DNA of 12,413 nt from JBBSEZ01 sp038239195 (GCA_038239195.1 JBBSEZ010000301.1:1-12413); one strand, 5' to 3'. Shown: positions 1 to 6,988, counted from the stretch's first letter. The notes: generated from the sequence alone by a model not told the origin. Made by a program: numbers and translations.

Positions 1-123
1 AAATTCCACACCGCTATCCAGCAGTGCCTCAACGATCTCCCTTCCAAGCACAAGGCCGCTATGGACACCCTTCTCACCCACAACTTCCAGACCTTTGAGA
101 ATGTGTCACTCATCGCCGCGTGA
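1..123 (+). CDS. IS630-family transposase, C-terminal fragment
   Basis: An open frame runs from the first base of the window to a TGA at 121-123, giving 41 codons that start KFHTAIQQCL and end FENVSLIAA. The pattern resembles the C-terminal tail of IS630-type (DDE_3 superfamily) transposases, where a short helical segment follows the last catalytic acidic residue. The catalytic part lies outside the window, so the activity of the element cannot be judged. The frame overlaps the 3' end of the IS66 transposase on the other strand by 18 bases. A TATA sequence lies three to six bases after the stop; IS630 elements insert at TA dinucleotides, so the element may end there. The family call rests on recognising a short tail and is moderate; another DDE transposase is possible. 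Confidence 0.5.
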   Translation, partial: KFHTAIQQCLNDLPSKHKAAMDTLLTHNFQTFENVSLIAA

Positions 124-1725
124 AGTATAGCTCGTCAGCCACGGCTGGGCATTTAGCTCCCACAACTGTAGCGCCTGCAACACCGAGAACGTCACCGCCG
201 CTAACTGCCCCGCCCACACCGCCCCGGAGCCGTAGTAGTTCTTCCGCCCTACCACCGGGCCACGTTCCGCACGCTCCGCCGCGTTATTGCCCATGGGCAC
301 TTCGGGGTGCTCCACGAACACTGTCAGCCCTGCCCAATACACGTCCAGGCTCTGCAGCACCTTGCGACAGCTCGCAGGCAACCGGGGCCCCGCTTGTCCC
401 CGGGCCGACGCACAGGCCATCTCGTCCACCGCCCTGCGCAACTCCTGCTGGGCGGCGACACGGGCCGGCCCCTCGGGCTGGCCTGCCTGCAACCGCGCCT
501 CGTTGAGCCGATACAAGTTGCCGATGCGGCCCAACCATGCCGAGGCCCAGTCGTGCAGTTCCGGCTGGCCCCGCTCGGCCTCAATAAAGTCCCGACGTTC
601 GTGCGCCCAGCACAAGGCCAAGGTGATCTGCCCGTCCTTGACCTGTTGCATGGCTGGGTAGGCACAGTAACGATCGACGTTGAAGGTCCCTTGCGCGTCG
701 GGCCCCAGGGCCTCTTCGGGCGCGTCATGCGACCGCCCCTTTGCCAACACGAACACCGCCGCCTGTGCCGACGTCTGGGGCCACAGATACCACAGGTGGC
801 CGACCTTGCCTTCCACCGTGGCGAACACCAGCCAGCGCGTCTCGTCGCCGTGCCGGTGGTCCTGCTTCTGGTTGTGCTGGCGCAGGGCCTGGTAGATCGG
901 CTCCAGCAAGGGCAGCACGCGTCGCAAGCCATCGGTTATCGTGCCCAGCGCCAGGTCCAGGCCAGCCAGCCGCCACTGCGCCAACAGCCGATAGGTCGGG
1001 CGGTGAAAGGCGTACTTGTCCAACAAGACCTCGACCCAGATGGAGATGCTCAGCGCGCCGTTAGGGATCAGCCGTGGCGGCGGCGGTGCGACCAGCAGGT
1101 CAGGGTGGGCCCCGCAGGCGCAGGTCGGCCGATAACGGCGGCGGCGAATCAGGCGGCGGTGGGCGCGAACCTCCACCTCGAGGATGCTAACGGCCGGCTC
1201 GCTGCCGCAGGGAGTGAATGGCAAGCCGCAGGTCGTGCATTGGCATTGGTCCGGCGGCAGGTCAGCGCTCTCGTCGGTGGTGGGGAAGTGGTCGTGGTTG
1301 CGACGCGGGTGGCCTTTGCGTCCGCGTTGCTGGCCGCGGGGGCGCCGCGGTCGCCGGCGGGATGGCCGCCCACGGGGGGGGGCGTGGGCCATGGCGTTGG
1401 GGTGGGGGTGAGTCTCGTTGCGGCGGCCGTAAAGGCCGTGCTTGAGCAAGCGCACCTCGGCCTCGAGGTCGGCGAGGCGCTGTTGCAGCTGGGCCTCGCG
1501 CTGCTGGACGTGGGCCGCGGCCGCGGCTTGTGCTTCGGCGTGGGCGTGGGCGTGGGCGGGGAGTTCTTTAAGTTCGGCCTCGCGCCGGGGGGCGCGAAGG
1601 TGCTGGGCCTTGTAGTAGGCGGCCTGTTGACGGGCGTGCCAGAGGGCCTGCTGGCAGGCCGGCAGGCCGCAGGGGGTGGTGGCAGGGGTTGGGTCGGGGG
1701 TGCTGATCTCCACAATAGGGAGCAT
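106..1725 (-). CDS. tnpC: IS66-family transposase (TnpC), C-terminus probably cut by an IS630 insertion
   Basis: This 539-residue protein has the IS66 TnpC order. A leucine-zipper-like coiled coil covers about residues 65-100. A basic arginine-rich linker follows (115-145), then a Cys-rich zinc-finger-like segment (Cys161, 163, 166, 173, 202, 204), then the DDE nuclease core. Likely catalytic residues are Asp294 in HGDETRW, Asp351 in NVDRYCAY and Glu484 in NNAAERAERG, followed by the typical GRKNYYGSG. It would cut and join the ends of its own element. No tnpA or tnpB accompanies it, as in the single-ORF (ISBst12-like) IS66 groups. The start at 1725 precedes the coiled coil by a normal distance, but its ribosome site is only a G-rich stretch. 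The final codons SRGDE-stop are the reverse complement of the IS630 tail, so the native C-terminus after about WLTSY seems lost. Whether the product still works is unknown. Confidence 0.9.
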   Translation of the reverse strand: MLPIVEISTPDPTPATTPCGLPACQQALWHARQQAAYYKAQHLRAPRREAELKELPAHAHAHAEAQAAAAAHVQQREAQLQQRLADLEAEVRLLKHGLYGRRNETHPHPNAMAHAPPRGRPSRRRPRRPRGQQRGRKGHPRRNHDHFPTTDESADLPPDQCQCTTCGLPFTPCGSEPAVSILEVEVRAHRRLIRRRRYRPTCACGAHPDLLVAPPPPRLIPNGALSISIWVEVLLDKYAFHRPTYRLLAQWRLAGLDLALGTITDGLRRVLPLLEPIYQALRQHNQKQDHRHGDETRWLVFATVEGKVGHLWYLWPQTSAQAAVFVLAKGRSHDAPEEALGPDAQGTFNVDRYCAYPAMQQVKDGQITLALCWAHERRDFIEAERGQPELHDWASAWLGRIGNLYRLNEARLQAGQPEGPARVAAQQELRRAVDEMACASARGQAGPRLPASCRKVLQSLDVYWAGLTVFVEHPEVPMGNNAAERAERGPVVGRKNYYGSGAVWAGQLAAVTFSVLQALQLWELNAQPWLTSYTSRGDE

Positions 1726-1994
1726 CCCACGTCAACGGGCCCCCCGGTAGGTTGGTAGCGATTCCAGCAAAGAAACGGCAACTGCCCTCCCCCAAGGGGC
1801 CACCGCAGTCGTAACGGGGACTGCCCGTCTCCAGGCGCACAGGCGGAGACGAATGTTTACCGCCAACCTCTGCCCCCTGTTGAACAGGTGACTCGGTCGC
1901 TTTCGAGCAAGGCGAGCAAATCGTGGCGGGGAAGATTCGTTCAGGGGGGTGTCTGGGGGGGGGTGAGATGAAACACATTTTTGGGCCCCTTTTG
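1726..1994. other. Non-coding leader of the IS66 gene, element end not located
   Basis: No convincing gene is present. The stretch lies upstream of the transposase start and probably contains one terminus of the IS66 element, but I could not identify a terminal inverted repeat because the partner end is missing on the other side of the gene. It holds a short CCCCAAGGGG dyad near 1796-1806 and a stronger hairpin listed separately. The frames open here have no recognisable protein pattern. Confidence 0.4.
1816..1851. repeat. Small stem-loop upstream of the IS66 transposase
   Basis: Two alternative hairpins share an arm. GGGGAC (1816-1821) can pair with GTCTCC (1827-1832) across a five-base loop with one G-T pair. 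CGTCTCC (1826-1832) can instead pair perfectly with GGAGACG (1845-1851) across a 12-base loop. The mutually exclusive pairing is visible in the sequence. It may be part of the IS66 end or a degenerate member of the CGTR-hairpin repeats described at 2096 and 9077; neither is proven. Confidence 0.4.
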
Positions 1995-2027
1995 GGGCTG
2001 ACGGCGTGTCCCTGAGCCCGTCAGCCC
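1995..2027. repeat. Palindromic repeat, 10-bp perfect stem
   Basis: GGGCTGACGG at 1995-2004 pairs perfectly with CCGTCAGCCC at 2018-2027 across a 13-base loop. There is no T-tract on either strand, so a classical intrinsic terminator is unlikely. The CTGACG and CGTCAGCC cores also occur in the larger palindrome at 4278-4336, in the opposite arm order, which points to a dispersed repeat family. Confidence 0.6.
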
Positions 2028-2095
2028 ATTCCGAGCGGTTCCGTGGCCTTGGCGCGACGAAGGTGAGGCTAACGTTCCGGGAGGGGCCATGCTGG

Positions 2096-2180
2096 CGTAG
2101 GACAGACGGCTCGCCTGTCGAATCTTGCCTGAGCGTGAAGCCCTCCCCCAGGCCGGACAGGCTAGAAAGCCTGTCCTACG
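2096..2180. repeat. REPIN-like pair of inverted hairpin repeats (locus A)
   Basis: Two inverted copies of a roughly 24-base unit flank a 36-base spacer. The right copy is a perfect hairpin: GACAGGCT (2156-2163), loop AGAA, AGCCTGTC (2168-2175), followed by CTACG. The left copy (2096-2119) reads CGTAG, then an imperfect hairpin with outer arms GACAG and CTGTC. Each unit carries CGTAG at its outer edge. The same unit recurs at 9077-9128 with compensating stem changes. Two REP units in inverted orientation is the layout called REPIN. The pair sits 20 bases past the 3' end of the DUF1028 gene, where it could also shield mRNA ends. Confidence 0.7.
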
Positions 2181-2199
2181 ATCCCGACAGTCGCGCCAC

Positions 2200-2943
2200 T
2201 CACTCCTTCGGCCGGCGCACCTTCTTCTTCAGAATGCGCGTCAGTTCCTGCACCGGCGCCTCGTGGTCATCGACGCGCAGGTCCACGTAGCGATCGCCGA
2301 GCCCGTTGGGGCCCCAGCCGTCGCGCACCACCAGGATCGCCGCCGACTGTTTGCCGCGCTTGTCGCCGCCCGCCTTCTCGCCCGCCTCGAGCGCGTCTTG
2401 CAACCGCCAGGCCAGCGGTAACTTCGCGCCGTCCTCGAACGCCTTGGCCATCGCGTCGAGGACTTCCTTGCCGGTCAGGAGGTTGCCCTGGACCGCGTAG
2501 TGCTTGCCCGTCTTGCCGCCGGCCCAGGCCTGACACTTCTTGCCGGTGAACGTGGCCGGGGCCCCCTTGGCGTCGATCGTGCCCAGCTGGCGCCCCGCGC
2601 GCCCCTTGTCGGCGTCCAGCACTTCCTCGATCGCCTCCTCCGCCGACTTGCCCTTCGCCATCGCGTCCAGGCCCTTGGGCCCCAGGGAGACGTTCACGAG
2701 GCTCTGCGTCGCCACCGCCCCGACGCCCGCCCGGGCGAACGGCACGGCGCTGCCCACGGCAAGGTACTTCGACGCCACCGCCACGCCCCACGACTTCGTC
2801 GCCGGGTCGAACGCGACGATCGAATAGGTGTTGGCCCAATCGCCCGCCGGGGCGGCAGGCGGCGCGACGGGCGGCGGCACGGCGGGGGCCAGAGCGGCCA
2901 CCAACAGCAGGGCCGCGCCAGCGACCAGACGGGAGCGAGACAT
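2200..2943 (-). CDS. Exported DUF1028-family protein (putative Ntn-type hydrolase fold)
   Basis: The 247-residue product matches the DUF1028 family throughout: TYSIVAFDPATKSWGVAVAS (39-58), a GAVATQ strand (75-80), GPKGLDAMAKG (88-98), GRQLGTID (117-124), the FTGKKCQAWAG region (132-142), QGNLL (152-156), GGDKRGKQSAAILVVR (192-207) and DRYVDLRVDDH (217-227). The family is predicted to share the N-terminal nucleophile hydrolase fold; its substrate is not known to me. Residues 1-21 form a signal peptide, followed by a Pro/Ala-rich linker, so the protein is probably exported before the fold begins near Trp36. The start is placed at 2943, not further upstream, because GGAGG lies 10 bases before this ATG and the signal peptide begins there. 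It is divergent from lpxB with a 158-base gap. No functional link to lpxB is evident. Confidence 0.9.
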   Translation of the reverse strand: MSRSRLVAGAALLLVAALAPAVPPPVAPPAAPAGDWANTYSIVAFDPATKSWGVAVASKYLAVGSAVPFARAGVGAVATQSLVNVSLGPKGLDAMAKGKSAEEAIEEVLDADKGRAGRQLGTIDAKGAPATFTGKKCQAWAGGKTGKHYAVQGNLLTGKEVLDAMAKAFEDGAKLPLAWRLQDALEAGEKAGGDKRGKQSAAILVVRDGWGPNGLGDRYVDLRVDDHEAPVQELTRILKKKVRRPKE

Positions 2944-2980
2944 GGCGATCGAGCCTCCGGGTGTGCGAGGGGCGGACCGC

Positions 2981-2986
2981 ATTGTA
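2981..2986 (-). promoter_or_regulatory. Candidate -10 box for the DUF1028 gene
   Basis: On the minus strand this reads TACAAT, a five-of-six match to the sigma-70 -10 consensus, 37 bases before the chosen start codon. The best -35 candidate is TGGCAA with an 18-base spacer, which is weak. The box is one of few AT-rich hexamers in a GC-rich gap. Confidence 0.35.
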
Positions 2987-3101
2987 GCCCGACGGCGCCG
3001 CGCATTGCCAGGCCCCGGGCCCCGCAAACCGCCCTTGCCCGCGATCGTCTCCTCCTGTTACTTTAGCCCCGACCACCTTCCTCAAGGCAGGACGGCGAAG
3101 C

Positions 3102-4253
3102 ATGCGTCTCTTCCTCAGCGCCGGCGAGCCCAGTGGCGACCTGCACGGCGCCAACCTCATCCACCACCTGCGCCAGGAGCGCCCCGACGTGGAAATCGTC
3201 GGCTTCGGCGGGGAGCGGATGGCGTCGGCCGGCTGCGAGCTCGTCTACCCCCTGTGCGACCTGGCCCTGTTCGGCATCGCCCCGGTGCTGGCGAGCTTGC
3301 CCGAGTTCTATCGCATTCTCGGCCTGGCCCGGCAGTCGTTCCGCGAGCGGCGGCCCGACGCCCTGGTGCTGATCGACTACCCTGGCTTCCACTGGTGGCT
3401 CGCCGGGTGTGCCCGCAAGTTCGGCATCCCCGTCGTCTACTTCGTGCCGCCTCAACTCTGGGCCTGGGCGAGCTGGCGCGTCCGCAAGATGCGCCGCCTC
3501 GTCGATTGCGTCCTGTGCAACCTGCCCTTCGAGGAGGAGTGGTATCGCCAGCGCAACGTCTCCGCGCGCTGGATCGGCCATCCCTACTTCGACGAGGTGC
3601 GCCAGCAGCGCCTCGACGAGGGCTTCCTCGCCAACCAGCGCTCCCGCCCGGGCACCGTCCTCGCCCTCCTGCCCGGCTCGCGCAACCAGGAGCTCCGCAA
3701 CAACCTCCCGTCGCTGCTGCGCGCGGCGGCGCTGATCCACGCACGGCGGCCCGAGACGCGCTTCCTCGTCGCCTGCCTCAAGCCGGAGCAGGCGGCCCAG
3801 GTGACCGCCCAGCTGTTGCCGGGAGGCCCGCCCATCGAGGCCCACGCCGGGCACACCCCGGAGATCATCGAACTGGCTCACTCGTGCCTGGCGGTGTCGG
3901 GCTCGGTCAGCCTCGAACTGCTCTACCGCGCCAAGCCCACCGTCATCCTCTACCGCGGGGACTGGGCCACAGTCCTGGCTGCCCGTCTGTTGATTCGCTG
4001 CAAGTACATCACCCTCGTCAACCTGCTCGCCGGCCGCGCACTGTTCCCCGAATACCTCTCCTCGCGCTGCGTCGCCCCCCAGATGGCGGAGCACGTCGTT
4101 GGCTGGCTGCAAGACCGCCGCGCCCACGAAGCGCTCCGCGCCGAGCTCGTCGCCCTGCGCGACCGCGTGGCCGAGCCGGGCGCCTGCCGGCGCGCGGCCG
4201 AGGCCGTCCTCGAGGTCGCCCAGGGCCCGTGCCAGCTTCCCCGGGTGGCGTGA
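3102..4253 (+). CDS. lpxB: Lipid-A-disaccharide synthase
   Basis: LpxB (glycosyltransferase family 19) joins UDP-2,3-diacylglucosamine to lipid X to form the tetra-acylated disaccharide of lipid A, at the cytoplasmic face of the inner membrane. The 383 residues are the usual length. Family motifs appear in order: AGEPSGDLHGA (7-17), GFGGERM (34-40), the LALFGIAPVL helix (54-63), LIDYPGFHWWLA (90-101), YFVPPQLWAW (113-122), GHPYFDEV (159-166), LALLPGSRNQEL (187-198), SGSVSLELLYRAKPTVILYR (266-285) and VNLLAGRALFPEYL (306-319). The ATG at 3102 starts directly on the first strand of the fold; its ribosome site is a weak AAGGCAGG. A weak promoter candidate (TTGCCC, 18 bases, TACTTT) ends at 3064. 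Other lpx genes are not adjacent. The product implies that this organism makes lipid A. Confidence 0.95.
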   Translation: MRLFLSAGEPSGDLHGANLIHHLRQERPDVEIVGFGGERMASAGCELVYPLCDLALFGIAPVLASLPEFYRILGLARQSFRERRPDALVLIDYPGFHWWLAGCARKFGIPVVYFVPPQLWAWASWRVRKMRRLVDCVLCNLPFEEEWYRQRNVSARWIGHPYFDEVRQQRLDEGFLANQRSRPGTVLALLPGSRNQELRNNLPSLLRAAALIHARRPETRFLVACLKPEQAAQVTAQLLPGGPPIEAHAGHTPEIIELAHSCLAVSGSVSLELLYRAKPTVILYRGDWATVLAARLLIRCKYITLVNLLAGRALFPEYLSSRCVAPQMAEHVVGWLQDRRAHEALRAELVALRDRVAEPGACRRAAEAVLEVAQGPCQLPRVA

Positions 4254-4277
4254 GGGAGAAACGCGATCCAACATACG

Positions 4278-4336
4278 AGCGAGGGTCGTCAGCCACCTGC
4301 TGGGGCGGCCCCAACAGGGGACTGACGCCCCCGGCT
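4278..4336. repeat. Large imperfect palindrome between convergent genes
   Basis: The centre is TGGGG (4301-4305), loop CGG, CCCCA (4309-4313). Pairing continues outward with single mismatches through CCTG/CAGG to GTCAG (4288-4292) with CTGAC (4322-4326), and more loosely to GCGAG with CTCGC. It lies between the stops of lpxB (4253) and the minus-strand beta-barrel-like gene (4357). It could therefore serve as a two-way transcription stop or mRNA end protector, though there is no T-tract. It shares CGTCAGCC and CTGACG cores with the stem at 1995-2027. Confidence 0.65.
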
Positions 4337-4356
4337 CGCTAAACCGTTCGAGTTTC

Positions 4357-5316
4357 TCAGAACCGCGCCCCGACGGTGAACATCAGGTTGATGGTCTGGA
4401 GGTCGGTTTCGTTCTGGCCCTGGAGGAGATCGTTCTTGTTGTAGCCGTACTCGGCCCGGACGCCGGCCTGGAAGATACAGCTACCGCAGGGGATTTCGAC
4501 GTCGGAGTGGACCGCGAAGAACCCTCCGTAGACGGTGTGCGTGCGGTGCCGGAGGCTGGCCAGGTCGAGCTTGGCCGAGCCCCAGCGGGCCCCCAGGTCG
4601 GTGCCGACGCGCCAGTTCCAGGCGTCGGAATTGCAATTGCCCGTGCCGACGAGATACCACTCCTTGCCGATGGCCCCGTTGACGAACGTCTGGTTCAGGC
4701 CAGTCAACGTCACGACCTCCGAGGGGATGGTCGAGTTGACCGTTTGGCCCCCAATGGTCGTGCGCGTCGGGACGTTGAGGAGGGTCGCCTTGTGCGCCCG
4801 GTCGGTGGCGTTGTAGTGGTAGTTGCTAACGCTCAGGTCCACCACCCAGGCGGAATCGACTGCGGGATTGAAGAAGAGCACCCGGCCCCCGCCCTCGATG
4901 CCCCAGCCCGGTTTGAACGCATCGCCCAGGATGCCCGGCCCGCCCACGGGAAAGCTGACGCCGCTGCGGGCGTACAGTTCGGAGCCGATCGGGCCATCTC
5001 CCCCGAGGGGGCCACAGCAGCCCGGCGAGCGCGGGTACGCGATCCAGCTCGACACCTTGGCGATGCCGGTGGCCGGCGCCCCGTCCGCGCTGGGCGCCAC
5101 CACGGCGGCCGTAGGGCCCCACGGCCCGCCGTTGCCGTTGCCGTCGTGGGTGACGTGCGGCCCGGTGTACGAGGGCCCGGGCGGGAGGGCGGCCACGGGA
5201 GGCGTGCTCCCGTCGGTGATCGAGCCGGCCAAATAGCTGGGCCCCTGTCCGCGCGCCACCCCAAAACCGAGGACGGCCGCGACCAGACTGCTCAGCCAGA
5301 CACACTTTCGGATCAT
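4357..5316 (-). CDS. Exported beta-barrel-like protein of planctomycete type, function unknown
   Basis: The 319-residue protein begins with a signal peptide (MIRKCVWLSSLVAAVLGFGVARGQ, residues 1-24, cut probably after ARG or near Gln24) and a Gly/Pro-rich linker to about residue 88. The rest has alternating polar and hydrophobic strands separated by turns, for example RVLFFNPAVDSAWVVDLSVS (145-164), FVNGAIGKEWYLVG (211-224), WRVGTDLGARWG (235-246) and FQAGVRAEYGY (282-292). It ends in a strand finishing with Phe (INLMFTVGARF), the usual signal for outer-membrane barrel insertion. I recall similar proteins in Gemmata relatives, but assign no function. Cysteines at 100-101, 228, 277 and 280 could form disulfides. 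The start at 5316 is chosen because GAGGA lies five bases upstream and the signal peptide starts there; a longer frame adds 17 unlikely residues. Confidence 0.75.
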   Translation of the reverse strand: MIRKCVWLSSLVAAVLGFGVARGQGPSYLAGSITDGSTPPVAALPPGPSYTGPHVTHDGNGNGGPWGPTAAVVAPSADGAPATGIAKVSSWIAYPRSPGCCGPLGGDGPIGSELYARSGVSFPVGGPGILGDAFKPGWGIEGGGRVLFFNPAVDSAWVVDLSVSNYHYNATDRAHKATLLNVPTRTTIGGQTVNSTIPSEVVTLTGLNQTFVNGAIGKEWYLVGTGNCNSDAWNWRVGTDLGARWGSAKLDLASLRHRTHTVYGGFFAVHSDVEIPCGSCIFQAGVRAEYGYNKNDLLQGQNETDLQTINLMFTVGARF

Positions 5317-5464
5317 AGCCGTCCTCGCCCTTTCCCGGATTGGCCCGGAATGGTGCCAGAGATCCACCTATTCTTCGGCTACCGTCTGCATCGAAATTCA
5401 CTGGAATGCCGATTGCAGCGAAGGTGCCGGCGGCGACCGGGCCCCGACCGCCGCGCGCCCCTTC

Positions 5465-5493
5465 TTTACAACGGACGACGGATGTTGGATAAC
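5465..5493 (+). promoter_or_regulatory. Candidate sigma-70 promoter for the gene at 5537
   Basis: TTTACA (5465-5470, five of six to the -35 consensus) and GATAAC (5488-5493, four of six to -10) are separated by exactly 17 bases in a locally AT-rich patch. Transcription would start near 5500, at the beginning of the heptamer repeat. Confidence 0.45.
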
Positions 5494-5499
5494 TAACTG

Positions 5500-5527
5500 C
5501 GGACTACGGACTACGGACTACGGACGA
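5500..5527 (+). repeat. Heptamer tandem repeat, CGGACTA x3 plus CGGACGA
   Basis: Four head-to-tail 7-base units, the last with one change, end 3 bases before the GTG and 9 bases before the ATG of the next gene. They occupy the place where a ribosome binding site would normally lie, and no Shine-Dalgarno sequence is visible there. Copy number of such repeats can change by slippage, which would alter leader length. Confidence 0.8.
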
Positions 5528-5536
5528 AGTGTGAGC

Positions 5537-6985
5537 ATGAAGACCTACACCATCCGCGACTCGGCCGACGCGCGCCGCTTCCTGCTCCAGGGGCTGTGGT
5601 GGCAGCGGGTGCTGCCGCCGCGGGCCGCGACGGTCCGCACTATTCTGGAATGGGTCAAGGAGCTGGCCTCGAGCGGGCAGCCGTTGCCGCCGGCCGGGTT
5701 CGTGGCCGACATCGGGCACGTGGCGTTCGGCGAAGACTGGGAGGCGCGCGCCGGCCGCGACGTCGTCACCTTGCCCACCTTGCCCATCAACACGTTGCGA
5801 ACCTACGAGGACCACGTCCTCGGCAAGATCTACGCCGACTGGACCTTTGGCCGGGCCAGCGACGCGTTGCGCCGCTACGAGAAGGGGCGCAAGCAGGCGC
5901 AGGGCCTGGCCTTCTTCCTCACCCAGTTCCACGAGCGGGCCCGGTTCTCCGGCGTCGAGATCAGCCCCGGCGTCATCTCGACCGCCATCGACACCTCGCC
6001 CGACGAGCTGCTCCTGGAGGCCCACGAGTCGATCAAGCAGGGCGACTTGCACCCTCTGCTCGAAATGCTCTACAAGGACCTCATCGAGGCCTCGCGGCGC
6101 ACCGCCGAGGTACTTGGCCCGGAAGACCTGTTCGAGCTGGAGAGCGGGACCGCGCTGGAGGACGCCAGCCAGCGCCTGGCGCGCCAGCAGGTGCTGCGCG
6201 CCGCCAACGGGCTGGAGGCGACCCTGCCGCGCACCAAGATCCGGCCCCTGGCCCAGCGCATGGAGGTGCCGACGCGCATCCTCGACGAGGACACCTACCC
6301 GGTGGGCGGATTCACTTCGCTGTCCAACAAGGGCAGCATCGAAAGCCTTTTGCACTCGCAATTGGCCTACATGGAGGAGGACACCTCCGAGGGCCCCGAC
6401 CTGTTCGACATCGCCTTTCTGCACGACGAGTTGCTCTACTACGCGCGCGACGAGAACCAGTTCCTGCGCCGGCGGCGCACTTTCGTGTTCCTCCTCGTCC
6501 CCGACCTGGTCGAGGCGCGCTTCAAGGACGCCGAGTTGCCCTACCAGCGCATCGTCATGCTGATGGCGCTGCTCGTCGTGGTGGTGCGCAAGTTGACCGA
6601 ATGGCTCAGCACCGACGCCCTGGTCTTCCGGTTCCTGTTCCTGGGCGCCGGCGAGGAGGAACCGCTCGCCAACGAGCGCAAACTGGTCGAGACGCTGCAC
6701 CGCGAGCCGATCGCCCTGGGCAACGCCTTCGTGGAGCGCATGGCCTTCAAGAAGGTGGCCAAGTTGTGCGAGGAGTGGGCGCGCAAGAGCATGGTCCACT
6801 GCCTGGTCGTCGGCACGAGCCCGCCCGAGCTGACCGCCAACGAGACGATCGTGACGCGCCTCGCCGTCACCGGGGCCCGCCCGCTGCTGGGCGACGGCAC
6901 CGCCGAGCCGGAGCTCGTCGAGGCCGACGACGCCCCCGAGGCGTGGGCGAGGGCGCTCCAGGCGATCCTCCAGCGATGGATTTGA
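5537..6985 (+). CDS. Uncharacterised protein with a possible degenerate vWA-like C-terminal half
   Basis: I do not recognise this 482-residue protein with certainty. It is soluble in appearance, with no signal peptide. Residues 1-250 (numbered from the ATG) are mostly helical and charged, with a Trp-rich start (QGLWWQRVLP). A conserved-looking hinge, YPVGGFTSLSNKGSIESLL (254-272), leads to a C-terminal half alternating strands and helices: TFVFLLVPDLVEARFKDAE (315-333), IVMLMALLVVVVRKL (339-353), ALVFRFLFLG (361-370) and HCLVVGT (421-427). That pattern resembles a von Willebrand A fold, but the metal site motif DxSxS is absent. Such proteins often accompany MoxR-type AAA+ ATPases; none is in this window. 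The start is the ATG at 5537; GTG at 5531, two codons earlier, is equally possible. The gene has its own promoter candidate and ends three bases before a long inverted repeat. Confidence 0.75.
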   Translation: MKTYTIRDSADARRFLLQGLWWQRVLPPRAATVRTILEWVKELASSGQPLPPAGFVADIGHVAFGEDWEARAGRDVVTLPTLPINTLRTYEDHVLGKIYADWTFGRASDALRRYEKGRKQAQGLAFFLTQFHERARFSGVEISPGVISTAIDTSPDELLLEAHESIKQGDLHPLLEMLYKDLIEASRRTAEVLGPEDLFELESGTALEDASQRLARQQVLRAANGLEATLPRTKIRPLAQRMEVPTRILDEDTYPVGGFTSLSNKGSIESLLHSQLAYMEEDTSEGPDLFDIAFLHDELLYYARDENQFLRRRRTFVFLLVPDLVEARFKDAELPYQRIVMLMALLVVVVRKLTEWLSTDALVFRFLFLGAGEEEPLANERKLVETLHREPIALGNAFVERMAFKKVAKLCEEWARKSMVHCLVVGTSPPELTANETIVTRLAVTGARPLLGDGTAEPELVEADDAPEAWARALQAILQRWI

Positions 6986-6988
6986 AGT

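Noticed and set aside
307..1758. Long open frame of 483 codons on the plus strand over the IS66 gene
   Set aside because: It is antisense to a transposase with all catalytic motifs. Its Gly/Val/Arg-rich product has no family pattern, and GC-rich codon bias keeps such frames open.
2944..3027. Upstream extension of the DUF1028 protein by 28 residues
   Set aside because: It would bury the signal peptide and cross the candidate -10 box; GGAGG fits the ATG ending at 2943.
3063..4274. 403-codon minus-strand frame opposite lpxB
   Set aside because: lpxB on the plus strand has every family motif; the antisense product is low-complexity Glu/Ala/Gly/Arg text without a ribosome site.
5500..5527. Heptamer repeats as a small CRISPR array
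   Set aside because: The units are contiguous with no spacers and only seven bases long.
5504..6799. 431-codon minus-strand frame over the unknown protein
   Set aside because: The plus-strand product has realistic composition and secondary structure, while the antisense product is a mirror of GC-rich codons.
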